Origin: CAZFDT01 sp964518335
Lineage (GTDB): Bacteria > Planctomycetota > Phycisphaerae > Phycisphaerales > Phycisphaeraceae
Length of the DNA stretch: 21,832 bases
Direction: 5' to 3'
Assembly (NCBI GenBank): GCA_964518335.1
Contig: CAZFDT010000082.1
Coordinates: 1-21,832, forward strand
A model generated the notes under the pieces. It was not told the origin of the DNA and made no database searches. It saw only the letters and a program-made list of their open reading frames with translations. Below are positions 1 through 8,182 of this stretch, one piece after another. How positions within the stretch are numbered: position 1 is the stretch's first letter; every line of letters begins with the position of its first letter. Position numbers and translations under genes: made by a program.

Positions 1-55
1 TCGACGGCTTCTCGCGAAGACTGCTCGCCTTGCGCGTCTACTGCCGCACGCCTCG
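1..55 (+). pseudogene. DDE integrase/transposase, 5' part, interrupted by IS21 (runs off left edge)
   Basis: This is the internal part of an rve-type (IS3/IS481-like) transposase read in the frame starting at base 3: DGFSRRLLALRVYCRTPR. The DGFSR segment matches the region about 20 residues after the first catalytic Asp in such enzymes, so the N-terminus and first Asp lie outside the window. The frame is cut at base 55 by the IS21 element and resumes at 2629. Joining 1-55 to 2629 onward gives RTPR-TDHTVALIHN with no stop or frameshift. The assignment is by motif recognition; the join is seen directly. Confidence 0.75.
51..55. repeat. Target-site duplication, left copy (CCTCG)
   Basis: The CCTCG immediately before the IS21 left terminus is repeated exactly at 2624-2628 after the right terminus. 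A 5-bp duplication is within the size range known for IS21-family insertion. Confidence 0.85.
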
Positions 56-83
56 TGGTGACGCTCACGCAAAAGGGAGCCAG
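56..83 (+). repeat. IS21 left terminal inverted repeat (L1)
   Basis: It pairs with 2596-2623 in inverted orientation, 25 of 28 positions identical. The core CACGCAAAAGGGAGCCAG at 66-83 differs from its partner at one base. A further repeat of the same AAAAGGG-GCC core lies at 100-119. Confidence 0.85.
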
Positions 84-99
84 ATGAACGGGAGGATGA

Positions 100-119
100 G
101 CGAGCAAAAGGGGGCCACC
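100..119 (+). repeat. IS21 internal terminal repeat (L2)
   Basis: GCGAGCAAAAGGGGGCCACC is matched exactly in inverted orientation by 2571-2590. IS21-family ends typically carry two or more transposase-binding repeats each. Confidence 0.85.
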
Positions 120-177
120 GCAGCGGCCGACCTCGTGTATGCGGGCAATGACGCCTGTGCACGGGAGGCCGATAAGG

Positions 178-1707
178 ATGCTGACGGTGGAACACTACGA
201 ATTGATTCGACGCAGGCATTTCATTGAAGGCCACAGTGCGCGGACGATCGCGGCGGAACTGGGGCACTCGCGTAAGACGATCGCCAAGGCGCTGCGGCAC
301 GCGATCCCGCCGGGGTATCGTCGGGCGTTGCCGGTGGCGTGTCCGGTGATGGACAAGTTCGCTCCGATCGTGGATGCGTGGCTGGAGCAGGACCGCCAGC
401 GGCCGCCCAAGCAGCGTCACACGGCGCAGCGGATCTACGAACGCCTGTGCGAGGAGCACGGGTTCAAGGGATCCAACTGCACGGTGCGTCGGTATGTGAA
501 CAAGGTCCGCTTGTGCGGGGCCGAGGTCTTTATGCCGCTGGCATTTGACCCTGGCGAGGAAGCGCAGGTGGACTGGCATGAAGGGTGGATCGTCGAGCGA
601 GGCGTGCAGCGCAAGGCGCAGTTCTTCTGCATGCGTCTGTGTTACTCGAAGGCGTCGTTCGTGCGTGCGTATGAACGGGCGGACCTGGTGTCGTTCCTCG
701 ACGGCCACGTGCGGGCCTTCGAATACTTCCGGGGTGTGCCCAAGCGGCTGGCGTATGACAACCTCAAGAGCGCCGTGACGCAGGTCGGGCGTGGCCGCGA
801 TCGGCGGCTCAACACCCGGTTCATCGAACTGCGCAGCTGCTACCTGTTCGACACGCGCTTCTGCAACGTCGCAAGAGGCAACGAGAAGGGGGATGTGGAG
901 AACCTGGCCAAGCGAAGTGAACGTCAATATCTGACACCATTGCCGGAGGTCTCGTCGCTGTGTGAACTCAACGAGCATCTGCTGGCCGGTTGCCTGCGTG
1001 ATCTGAAGCTGGCGGGCCCGCGGCCGCATGGCGATCACACGCGTGAGCAGCTCCTGGAAGAAGAGCGTCGCTGCCTGCGGCTGGTGGAGGGCGGTGCTTT
1101 TGACGCGTGCGAGCGGACCGACACGACGATCGACAAGCGTTCACTGGTGACGGTGGACACCAACAGCTACTCGGCCCCGGTGTGCTGGGCGCATCACCCG
1201 GTGGCGGTGAAGCTGTTCGTGGACAAGGTCGAGTTGTGGTGTGAGCAGCAATGCGTAGCGAATCACCCCCGGAGTTACGAGAAGGGCCAGTTCACTCTGG
1301 AGCCGACGCACTACCTGAACCTGCTGCGGACCAAGCCCGGCAGCCTGGACAACGCCCGGGCGTTCAAGGGCATGCTCGGCCCTTCCGGAGAGTGGGGCGC
1401 GGATCTGGATCTGCTGCGTCGCGAGTTGGAGTACCGCTACGACGGGGAGGGGACCAGGAAGTTCATTGCGGTGCTGCTGCTGTTCACCGAGTACCAGGAG
1501 CAGGAGGTTCGCGAGGCGGTGCACGCTTGCGTGAAGCGCCGGGCGTTCAGCGACGAGGCGGTGCTGGCGGTGCTGCGGCACCAGCCGGTGACGCCCACGC
1601 GGACGCTGGACCTGTCACATCGGCCGGAGCTGATGATCGTCAGTGACGGCATCCGACCCGCCGCGCTGTACGACCGGCTGTATGCGATGCAGCAGGAGGT
1701 GGCGTAA
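178..1707 (+). CDS. istA: IS21-family transposase IstA
   Basis: This 509-residue DDE transposase carries out cut-and-insert chemistry for the IS21 element together with IstB. The N-terminus has a helix-turn-helix (residues about 3-45, with HSARTIAAELGHSRKTIAKAL). The catalytic core has D132 (AQVDW), D194 (AYDN) and E241 (KGDVEN), the expected D-D-E order. The length is normal for the family. The start at 178 is chosen because GGGAGG lies 10 bases upstream and IstA proteins usually start at MLTVE-like sequence; the frame is open back to 139. The stop TAATG overlaps the istB start by one base, the usual translational coupling arrangement. No frameshift or missing catalytic residue is seen. Confidence 0.95.
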   Translation: MLTVEHYELIRRRHFIEGHSARTIAAELGHSRKTIAKALRHAIPPGYRRALPVACPVMDKFAPIVDAWLEQDRQRPPKQRHTAQRIYERLCEEHGFKGSNCTVRRYVNKVRLCGAEVFMPLAFDPGEEAQVDWHEGWIVERGVQRKAQFFCMRLCYSKASFVRAYERADLVSFLDGHVRAFEYFRGVPKRLAYDNLKSAVTQVGRGRDRRLNTRFIELRSCYLFDTRFCNVARGNEKGDVENLAKRSERQYLTPLPEVSSLCELNEHLLAGCLRDLKLAGPRPHGDHTREQLLEEERRCLRLVEGGAFDACERTDTTIDKRSLVTVDTNSYSAPVCWAHHPVAVKLFVDKVELWCEQQCVANHPRSYEKGQFTLEPTHYLNLLRTKPGSLDNARAFKGMLGPSGEWGADLDLLRRELEYRYDGEGTRKFIAVLLLFTEYQEQEVREAVHACVKRRAFSDEAVLAVLRHQPVTPTRTLDLSHRPELMIVSDGIRPAALYDRLYAMQQEVA

Positions 1708-2492
1708 TGAGCCAACTGCAACACACGCCCGAACTGCTGGGCAGCTACCTCAAGACCCTACGTCTGCCGGCGATGCTGCGCGAGTGCGCCACCGTCGCCC
1801 GCCACGCCGCTGAGCACAGCGCGACCTACGAACTGTTCCTGCAGCAACTCACCGAACTGGAGGTGCAGCAGCGGCAGGCGGCGTCGATCGGCCGGCGACT
1901 CAAGCAGGCGGGCTTCCCCGTGGTGAAGGAGCTCGGCGAGTTCGACTTCGCCGCAGCGCCCAAGCTCAACAAGAAGCGGATGCTGGACCTGGCACAGTGC
2001 CGCTTCGTTGATCAGCGCAGTAACCTCGTGCTCAACGGCGCACCCGGCACGGGCAAGACGCATCTGGCGATCGCGTTGGGACGCGAGGCGTGCCGACGCG
2101 GCTACAAGGTGCGCTTCCACACCGCCTCGCGACTGGCCAACCTCTATCAGGAAGCGCGCGAAGAGCGGCAACTATTGCGACTGGAGCGACAGATCCAGAC
2201 CTGCGACCTGATCGTCGTTGACGAACTGGGCTACCTGCCGCTGGACCGTCACGGGGCCGAGCACCTGTTCGGCTTCTTCAGTCAGTGCTACGAGACCACC
2301 AGCCTGATCCTCACCACCAACCTGCCCTTCGCCGAGTGGCCGGCGGTGTTCGCCAACGACGAGCGGATGACCGGCGCGTTGCTGGACCGCCTGACCCATC
2401 ACGTGCAGATCGTGACCATCGAGGGCGACAGCTACCGCCTGCGATCCAGCACCAAACGCAAGAAAGGAGACGACCCCGAGCCAACAACATGA
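1707..2492 (+). CDS. istB: IS21-family helper ATPase IstB
   Basis: This 261-residue AAA+ ATPase assembles on target DNA and selects sites for IstA-mediated insertion. Residues 1-70 form the IstB-type N-terminal helical domain. The Walker A motif GAPGTGKT is at 111-118 and the Walker B region DLIVVDELGY starts at 167, with D172 and E173 as the Mg/ATP acidic pair. A sensor-1-like TTNLPF follows. Length and order are normal for IstB. It starts inside the istA stop codon (TAATG), so it is probably translated by reinitiation. It appears intact. Confidence 0.95.
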   Translation: MSQLQHTPELLGSYLKTLRLPAMLRECATVARHAAEHSATYELFLQQLTELEVQQRQAASIGRRLKQAGFPVVKELGEFDFAAAPKLNKKRMLDLAQCRFVDQRSNLVLNGAPGTGKTHLAIALGREACRRGYKVRFHTASRLANLYQEAREERQLLRLERQIQTCDLIVVDELGYLPLDRHGAEHLFGFFSQCYETTSLILTTNLPFAEWPAVFANDERMTGALLDRLTHHVQIVTIEGDSYRLRSSTKRKKGDDPEPTT

Positions 2493-2510
2493 TCCGGACT
2501 TATCGGACGC

Positions 2511-2557
2511 CCTGCCCCATGGGGCAGGCAGGCATGGACAACGCTCTACGGAGCGTT
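2511..2557 (+). repeat. Two hairpins downstream of istB
   Basis: CCTGCCCCATGGGGCAGG at 2511-2528 is a perfect 18-base palindrome. AACGCTC-TACG-GAGCGTT at 2540-2557 is a 7-bp stem with a 4-base loop. Neither is followed by a T tract, so an intrinsic terminator is not established. They lie inside the IS21 right end between the istB stop and the terminal repeats and may end or insulate IS transcription. Confidence 0.5.
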
Positions 2558-2570
2558 ATCTTGACACCCA

Positions 2571-2590
2571 GGTGGCCCCCTTTTGCTCGC
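2571..2590 (-). repeat. IS21 internal terminal repeat (R2)
   Basis: This is the exact inverted copy of 100-119. Confidence 0.85.
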
Positions 2591-2595
2591 ACATC

Positions 2596-2623
2596 CTGGC
2601 CCCCTTTTGCGTGAACATCACCA
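2596..2623 (-). repeat. IS21 right terminal inverted repeat (R1)
   Basis: This is the inverted partner of 56-83 and ends in TCACCA. It matches at 25 of 28 positions. Confidence 0.85.
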
Positions 2624-2628
2624 CCTCG
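2624..2628. repeat. Target-site duplication, right copy (CCTCG)
   Basis: It repeats 51-55 exactly, directly after the right terminus. Confidence 0.85.
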
Positions 2629-3103
2629 CACCGATCACACTGTTGCACTGATCCACAACACCGCCGCCGAGTACGGCAGGCCGCGCTTCGTCATCACCGA
2701 CCACGGCTCGCAATTCCGAAAACGCTTCGCCGTCGCGATGAAGAAGGCAGGCGTTCAACATGTGCGAGGACAAATGCGAAAACCGTTCATGAACGGAAAG
2801 GTAGAACGCTTCTTCAGGTCCTTCCGGGGATGGTGGCGATTCGTCCTGCTCACGCTCACCGTCAGCGGACTGCAGACGAAACTGGACCGGTTCCGCGAGT
2901 GGCACAACGAGCATCGCGTTCACGCGGCCTTGGGCGCGAGGACGCCCAACGAAGTTGCGGAGCAGATCGAAGCCCCCTCGCCGATCCCGTTCCGCCAGCG
3001 TGACCGTCGCATCACGAACATCCAGATCACGCGTCGGCCTTGCCGCGGCGACCCGCGGCTGCCGATCATCGACATCGCGCTGCAACTGCGGCGAGCGGCG
3101 TAA
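2629..3103 (+). pseudogene. DDE integrase/transposase, 3' part, interrupted by IS21
   Basis: This is the C-terminal part of the rve-type integrase begun at 1-55. Reading in frame from 2630 gives TDHTVALIHNTAAEYG, then ITDHGSQF with the second catalytic Asp, then MNGKVERFFRSF with the catalytic Glu 35 residues later (D-34-E spacing). The tail WHNEHRVHAALGARTPNEV is typical of integrase-core C-termini. It ends with TAA at 3101-3103. An internal ATG at 2738 could give a 121-residue piece, but that would lack the second Asp and is unlikely to be functional. The gene is inactivated by the IS21 insertion; apart from that its frame is clean. Confidence 0.85.
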
Positions 3104-3360
3104 CCCCGATTCCCTCTAATCCATTCACTTGTCAAAGATCGCTGCAGTTGTCTTACGCGACCAACCTGCTATTCATCAACCGTCGACCGCCTTGATTGCC
3201 GTACGAATATCGAACAAGCGCCGCGACAAGCTGCTGGGCCACTACACCCGGTCGGGACGACCTTTACCAGGGCGGAACTCTCACCGCGTGCCGCCTTAAC
3301 ATGGCACACCCGGGTCGCTACGCCTCAGCTTTTCCGCTCGCCTCAACTCGAATGACCCAG
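3104..3360. other. Gene-free stretch between integrase remnant and oxidoreductase
   Basis: No credible coding sequence is seen. Short open frames here lack ribosome sites and run antisense into the oxidoreductase gene. The only notable content is the candidate structured RNA at about 3190-3309. No clear terminator for the minus-strand operon could be identified. Confidence 0.6.
3190..3309 (-). ncRNA. Possible group II intron 5'-domain remnant (tentative)
   Basis: Read on the minus strand from 3309, the sequence starts GTGTGCC and forms three successive short stems: GTGCC/GGCAC (3303-3307 with 3288-3292), GCGG/CCGC enclosing TGAGAGTT (3283-3286 with 3272-3275), and GGTCG/CGACC (3258-3262 with 3250-3254). 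A GTGNG start followed by a GCGGTGAAAGTCCGC-type hairpin recalls the 5' region of domain I in bacterial group II introns. No reverse transcriptase or domain V is present here, so it would be only a fragment. The resemblance is from memory and the stems are short; another structured RNA or chance is possible. Confidence 0.25.
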
Positions 3361-4689
3361 TCACACCGCTGTCAGCGCCACCGTCTTGTCCGAGATTCTC
3401 AGCAACTCGTCCACCTCGACCGGTTGTCCGGTGGCGATGCTCTGGTTGGCGGCGATGCCAAGGAGGATGCTGGCGGCACCGTCGAGGTGGTTGGCACTGC
3501 GGCCGAAGGGGTCGGCGGGCGGGTTGGGCGCGAAGAGTTGCTCGAGGATACGGGCGTCGCCACCGCCGTGGCCGCCCGTGGCGACGGGAACCTCAACCTT
3601 CTGCGGCACGCCGAACATCGGGAACCAGGTTACCTCGCGGATGTGCGATCGGGCTTGCTCGGCGGCGAGTTCATCGTCGCTCTGGCCGCGGATGATATGC
3701 GAGCCGTGTCGCTCGTAAAGCTCGATTCGCCCTTTGGTGCCGGTGATGGCGACGCGCAGCCCCTCCCACGGTGAGTAGGCGACTAGCGAATAATTGAGCT
3801 GCACGCCGTTGCGATAAGTGGCGAGCACGCCCAGGGTGTCCTCGATAGTGATGTTGTCGCCGAAGACGTTGCGGTCGCGCAGGTAGCCCGAGTCCTTTTC
3901 GGCGTCGAGATAGAGCGCTTCAAGCTGCCTGCCGTCCTTGAGGCTGAGTGCGAAGGGGTCATTGGCCGCCTCGGGCACGTTGGTGTAGCGGGTGTAGGGC
4001 CGTTCCTCGCTGCGTTCGCGGGCGTTTTTGCGGCCGTAGAACTTCAGGTCACCCATGGCGAACACGCGCTTGGGGATCGAGTCGATCCAGAAGTTCACCA
4101 GGTCGAAATGGTGCGTGGCCTTGTGGACGAGAAGCCCCCCCGACTTATCCTTTTCGCGGTGCCAGCGGCGGAAGTAGTCGGCCCCGTGCGAAGTGTCAAG
4201 CGTCCACATGAAATCGACCAGCAACGGTCGGCCGACCTTGCCCTCCATGACCAGTTGCCGCATAAGCGTTACCGCGGGCGTGTAGCGGTAATTGAACGTA
4301 ACGGTGACCTTGCCGCCGGTGCGATCCACCGTATCGAAGATGGCGCGGGCCTTGTCGGCATCGATGGTCATAGGCTTTTCGGTGATGACATCGCAGCCCA
4401 GCTCCAAGGCCCGGATGATGTACTGGTGGTGCAGGGCGTCGACGGTGGTGACGATGACCACATCGGGCTTGCTCTCGCGCACCATGTCGTCGAACTTCGC
4501 GGCCGGGTAGGTGGGCACGGACGCGATGCCAACCTGCTGGACCAGCACGCTGTTCCAGTAGTCCATGCGGGTCTGGCTGATATCGCACAGGCCGACGAGT
4601 TCGGCGTGCTCGGCGTAGGTCTTGGCCACGGCTTCAAGGAACATCTGGGATCGGCCGCCTGTGCCAACGATCGCGTAACGACGACGCAT
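3361..4689 (-). CDS. Gfo/Idh/MocA-family NAD(P)-dependent oxidoreductase
   Basis: This 442-residue cytoplasmic enzyme uses NAD(P) on a sugar or sugar derivative. The N-terminal Rossmann domain has YAIVGTGGRS (residues 5-14), an acidic residue after the second strand (LCD, D36), and the family signature TEKPMT with catalytic-type K106. The C-terminal domain has LLVHKATHHFD (187-196), whose His and Asp occupy the usual substrate site. There is no signal peptide or Tat motif. The start has AAGGA about 10 bases upstream. It is the last gene of the minus-strand arm, 22 bases after the 1156-residue gene, so probably co-transcribed. Within such loci, members oxidise released sugars, make 3-keto intermediates, or act as NAD-dependent glycosidases (as in GH109). 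Which of these applies cannot be read from the sequence. Confidence 0.9.
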   Translation of the reverse strand: MRRRYAIVGTGGRSQMFLEAVAKTYAEHAELVGLCDISQTRMDYWNSVLVQQVGIASVPTYPAAKFDDMVRESKPDVVIVTTVDALHHQYIIRALELGCDVITEKPMTIDADKARAIFDTVDRTGGKVTVTFNYRYTPAVTLMRQLVMEGKVGRPLLVDFMWTLDTSHGADYFRRWHREKDKSGGLLVHKATHHFDLVNFWIDSIPKRVFAMGDLKFYGRKNARERSEERPYTRYTNVPEAANDPFALSLKDGRQLEALYLDAEKDSGYLRDRNVFGDNITIEDTLGVLATYRNGVQLNYSLVAYSPWEGLRVAITGTKGRIELYERHGSHIIRGQSDDELAAEQARSHIREVTWFPMFGVPQKVEVPVATGGHGGGDARILEQLFAPNPPADPFGRSANHLDGAASILLGIAANQSIATGQPVEVDELLRISDKTVALTAV

Positions 4690-4711
4690 GGGAGAAGGTT
4701 CCTTTACAGAA

Positions 4712-7700
4712 CTACCGCGAGTCCGGTTCGGCCTGAGTTACGGTCAGTTCCGATAGATAGATTTCCAGCCGATCGACCGGCGCGAAGGTCTTCACGTGCA
4801 AGACCTTTTCCGGAATGGTCACGATCAGTTTTCTTAACGTCAGCGGATAGTCAACACGGCCCTCTTGGTCAAAGCGCCACTGGCTGTTGGCTGGCCAGTA
4901 GTGCCCTTCGCCGGGATACTGTCCGGGCAACGGAAAAGCCATATAGCGCCAGCCATCAAAGTTAATCGAGCTGACGCCAAAGACGTCGTCAGTGTTCCAG
5001 TCGGCGATTTGGTCAGGGTCGTACTGATCGAGCATCTCCTGTGGTAGCCAGTCGGCCATCCACGCATTAGCCGCCTTGGCCGAAGCGCCAATTGAGATCC
5101 AACGCTCGCCCTTAGCGTCCTGGAGCTCATAGATGATCCGCCCCCAGCCCGAGTTTCCGTTGACCCACAGGCCGATCTCTGTCGGCTCACCGGGCAGTTC
5201 GATACCCGGCTCATGGACCAGTTCGGCGTACATCGGCATGGTGTCCTTGCCATGCTTGATCGGCCTGGGCGTCACCTGCACAACGTTGTTGCGCCCCTCG
5301 AACTGGGGGACCACCCGAAAATCGAAATCCCCCTTGCGCCGCGGAGTCATGGAATTGTATAGCTCCAGTTCCGGGTTGCGCTGGTCGGCGACCTTCCAGG
5401 CATCGAGGTTGTCCAGCGGATCGATCACTTTCGACGGGGCATCGGGATGCGTCTCGTGTACCGGCACCCCCGACTGGATGGCAGCAGTGTCACCGTCAAT
5501 CACCAGGTAGCACGGGGTCGGCCCGATGATGACCGTCGCACGGCCATCATCAATCACCACCTCGGTTTCGATCCCCTGGCTATCGACGAGCGTCGCGTTC
5601 GCGGCCTCCTTCAATTGCAGCGTGAGCGGGCGTTGCCCACGAACGGTCCACAATGCAACGACGCGCCCGCCCGCCGGCCGATGAAAGGCCAGCGCATACA
5701 CGCTCTCGCTGCCGGTGGGAATGGAACGATCGAAAGTCGCACCGTCCAGCACCCAGGTCAGGGTGGCGATGGCGACCGCAGCGGGCTTGGGGTTCACCTC
5801 GGGCATCTTGTGGAAGATTCCGCTGGCACCCCAGTTGCTGAAGTAGTAGCTGTTTCCCACGTCAGTAATGCACCCGACGCGGATCTGCGGGATCTGCCAT
5901 GCCATCGAGTGGAGGATGTGACGAACCAAGTACGCTGCCTGGGTTGGCGTGCTCAGGTTTCCCGGATTGGTCGAGGGGTAAATGGTCTCGTAGCATTGGC
6001 TCACCGGCTTCTCAGCGTATCCGTAATGATCGAGCATCTGCCGGTCCATCCAGAGGCTGGCATTGTTCGCGATTGGATCGGGCGGCTGGGTCTCGGGAAG
6101 ACGCCCGAAGACACCGGCCTCATTGCCTGCGGCATCGAACAACTCCCGGGGAAAGCCGCGGCGATAAAATTCCTCGCGCAGCGGGAGCGGGCCATTGCCA
6201 ATGCCAATTTTCACCGTGGGATCGAAGGCGCGCATGGTCTGGGCGGCCTTCGTCGCCAGGTCGTACATCGCGTCGAATCGCTTCTGCTCTGTCGCATCGA
6301 ACCGGTATGACGGCCTGTCATGGAACAGGTCGGGCGTGCGGGCAACGTGCGGTCCGGAGACGGAGTCCTCGTGAAAGATCAAGAAATGAGGAAGCAGGTC
6401 CGGGTCTTTTTCCCGCGCCTCTTTGTACCGTTCGATCAGTCCCTCGACTTCCTGCCTGGAGTTAATCTTGAATTCAGTGCCCTTGATCACACCGAACCGC
6501 GCCCGATCTTGCGGCGTGTGACCGAACATCCCATATCGCAGACCAAGCTTTTGATAGAGCGGTCCGACGAAATCGGGGTCGCTGGGGGTTACGTGAACGC
6601 CGGTGAAATCCCACGTGCCGACCGGACAGGTTGCCCGGTGCGGGCGCTGCATGTCCCGAAGCAGGGCGAAACTCGTACGGCGCTCCAGCAGCAGCCCGTC
6701 GCGCTCGTCGTGCAGGGTTATCGACAGGTCATGGTATCCCCGCTGTGCATCCTCCAGGGTCACCGGCACAACGGCCGTCCGACCCGGCGCTATCTCCCCG
6801 GATACCTGCTGCGCGATCGTCCTGCCATGAAAATGCGTTGCTCTGAACTTCAGCCGATATGGTTGAACATGGTCGCTGATATTCGTGAGTCGCACCTCAA
6901 ATCTTGGCACCTGCGGCTCAACGAACAGATGGCCTCCGACGGTACTGACGACCCGCATCTGGAGCGGGCTGCGCTCGAAAGTCATCGCGGCGATCCGAAC
7001 GCCGCTGGTTGGTCCCAGCGGTCGCCATTGGAAGCGATTGGGGTCGGGCGACCGACGGGCAAGCCGGATCGCCTTGGTTAGTTCGACGTCGATGATCTCA
7101 CCGAGAATATCTTGGGCAAATGCGGCGGTCAGCGGAATGCGCACGGCCACGAGCCTGACTCCTACGGGGTCATCGAGGCGACGCCGGGGAATCTCGGTGC
7201 CGAAGTCGTACTGGAGCACCTGCTCGCGAAATCCATAGCGCCCCATGCGGAGCGACAACTTATTGGAAAGCGACTCGTTCGGTTCGGCGACCGCCAGCAC
7301 ATGTGCCGCCACATAGTCGCCTCGTGGTATTTGAAGCATCGGCATGCGCGGATCCCCGATAAAGTACGGACCCTGATCGTAACGGGCATAGTAGCTGGAC
7401 GGATCGCGAGATTGGTCAGCCCACTTCACCGGCGTCAGGTCGACCCACTTGCTGCCGTTGCCCGGCAGTTCAAACGGAACCTCCTGCTGTTCATCAGGCC
7501 GAGCGAGGAACTGAGGCGGAGCCTGGTTCGCGATCGAGCTAAGGTCCACCGGCAGGTACTGCCACCCCGAAGCCAGAGCCGTGGATCGCACCGAGGATAC
7601 CGCATCTCCGGAAGCGCCGTGAATAGAGAGAACCGAAGGAATGTCATCCGACAGCGGTGTCTGAACAACCAGTTTGCCGCACAACCAGACCAGCACTTGT

Positions 7701-8182
7701 CCACGGTGCATCTCAATGCGCAGCGGCAATTCGTGACCCCGCCAGGTCCGAGCGTCGAGCCCATCTTCTTTGACAGCAGCCAATCCCTCCTTGTCATTAT
7801 CCCCCGGCCAGAAGACCAGTGACACCTGCGGCTGATCCGTCCAGACGCGCTCCTGGTAAACTGCGGGACTGATGGTTAGCGCGCGACCATCTTTGTCACG
7901 CACGATAGTGATCCGCGCAACCGCCGTTGCACTGGGCTCGTCGCCGATAACAATCCGGATCGGTGCGCCGACTTCGGCAGGTTTCAGGCCGATATTGATC
8001 GCAACCGGAAGAGCGCGGTCCACCTCATATCGCCACATCAAACCCTCCTTCTCGGCTTCTCCCGCCACAGCCGATACCTGCTCGCCCAATCCGGTCCATA
8101 TGCTCAAGGCGAGCAACACCAGCCCGCACGTCAGCTTCCGTACATGCTGCATCGGAGTTCTTCCGTTCTCATCATGCGTCAT
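4712..8182 (-). CDS. Large secreted protein, probable clan GH-A-like glycoside hydrolase
   Basis: This is a 1156-residue protein of unknown family. A signal peptide is seen (VRKLTCGLVLLALSIWTGLG, about 14-33). Residues 40-510 look like beta-rich accessory domains. Residues about 515-800 look like a (beta/alpha)8 barrel: LPHFLIFHEDSVSG offers E605 as acid/base, and KPVSQCYETIYP offers E732 as nucleophile, at spacing and context reminiscent of GH39/GH42-type clan GH-A enzymes. Residues 800-900 form a small beta domain, and 900-1156 a probable jelly-roll with many Trp and Asp, perhaps carbohydrate-binding. The start at 8182 has a very strong GGAGGAGG 7 bases upstream; an alternative ATG at 8152 with GGAAGA is possible. 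It follows the GH63-like gene and precedes the oxidoreductase. The family assignment is inference. Confidence 0.75.
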   Translation of the reverse strand: MTHDENGRTPMQHVRKLTCGLVLLALSIWTGLGEQVSAVAGEAEKEGLMWRYEVDRALPVAINIGLKPAEVGAPIRIVIGDEPSATAVARITIVRDKDGRALTISPAVYQERVWTDQPQVSLVFWPGDNDKEGLAAVKEDGLDARTWRGHELPLRIEMHRGQVLVWLCGKLVVQTPLSDDIPSVLSIHGASGDAVSSVRSTALASGWQYLPVDLSSIANQAPPQFLARPDEQQEVPFELPGNGSKWVDLTPVKWADQSRDPSSYYARYDQGPYFIGDPRMPMLQIPRGDYVAAHVLAVAEPNESLSNKLSLRMGRYGFREQVLQYDFGTEIPRRRLDDPVGVRLVAVRIPLTAAFAQDILGEIIDVELTKAIRLARRSPDPNRFQWRPLGPTSGVRIAAMTFERSPLQMRVVSTVGGHLFVEPQVPRFEVRLTNISDHVQPYRLKFRATHFHGRTIAQQVSGEIAPGRTAVVPVTLEDAQRGYHDLSITLHDERDGLLLERRTSFALLRDMQRPHRATCPVGTWDFTGVHVTPSDPDFVGPLYQKLGLRYGMFGHTPQDRARFGVIKGTEFKINSRQEVEGLIERYKEAREKDPDLLPHFLIFHEDSVSGPHVARTPDLFHDRPSYRFDATEQKRFDAMYDLATKAAQTMRAFDPTVKIGIGNGPLPLREEFYRRGFPRELFDAAGNEAGVFGRLPETQPPDPIANNASLWMDRQMLDHYGYAEKPVSQCYETIYPSTNPGNLSTPTQAAYLVRHILHSMAWQIPQIRVGCITDVGNSYYFSNWGASGIFHKMPEVNPKPAAVAIATLTWVLDGATFDRSIPTGSESVYALAFHRPAGGRVVALWTVRGQRPLTLQLKEAANATLVDSQGIETEVVIDDGRATVIIGPTPCYLVIDGDTAAIQSGVPVHETHPDAPSKVIDPLDNLDAWKVADQRNPELELYNSMTPRRKGDFDFRVVPQFEGRNNVVQVTPRPIKHGKDTMPMYAELVHEPGIELPGEPTEIGLWVNGNSGWGRIIYELQDAKGERWISIGASAKAANAWMADWLPQEMLDQYDPDQIADWNTDDVFGVSSINFDGWRYMAFPLPGQYPGEGHYWPANSQWRFDQEGRVDYPLTLRKLIVTIPEKVLHVKTFAPVDRLEIYLSELTVTQAEPDSR

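Larger units (their letters stand above)
56..2623 (+). mobile_element. Complete IS21-family insertion sequence
   Basis: A 2568-bp element carries istA and istB in the usual order. It begins TGGTGA and ends TCACCA, giving the TG...CA termini typical of IS21. The outer 28 bases of both ends are inverted repeats with 25 of 28 matching. A second internal pair, GCGAGCAAAAGGGGGCCACC at 100-119 and its exact complement at 2571-2590, gives the multiple-terminal-repeat layout of this family. It is flanked by 5-bp direct repeats CCTCG. Both genes are intact and the target frame is otherwise undamaged, which suggests a fairly recent and possibly still mobile copy. It is inserted into an older integrase gene. 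Confidence 0.93.

Noticed and set aside
2511..2557. Intrinsic terminator for istB
   Set aside because: The hairpins are good but no T tract follows either, so only repeats are reported.
2738..3103. Stand-alone 121-residue transposase from an internal ATG
   Set aside because: The frame continues upstream through the second catalytic Asp to the IS21 junction, so it is the end of a split gene.
3196..3774. Plus-strand frame of 192 codons
   Set aside because: Most of it is antisense to the oxidoreductase; the first part lies in the possible RNA remnant and has no start support.
4108..4965. Open frame of 285 codons on the plus strand
   Set aside because: It spans the junction of two well-supported minus-strand genes and has only low-complexity antisense sequence.
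5447..6310. Open frame of 287 codons on the plus strand
   Set aside because: It is a shadow of the 1156-residue minus-strand gene in GC-rich DNA, with no motif or ribosome site.
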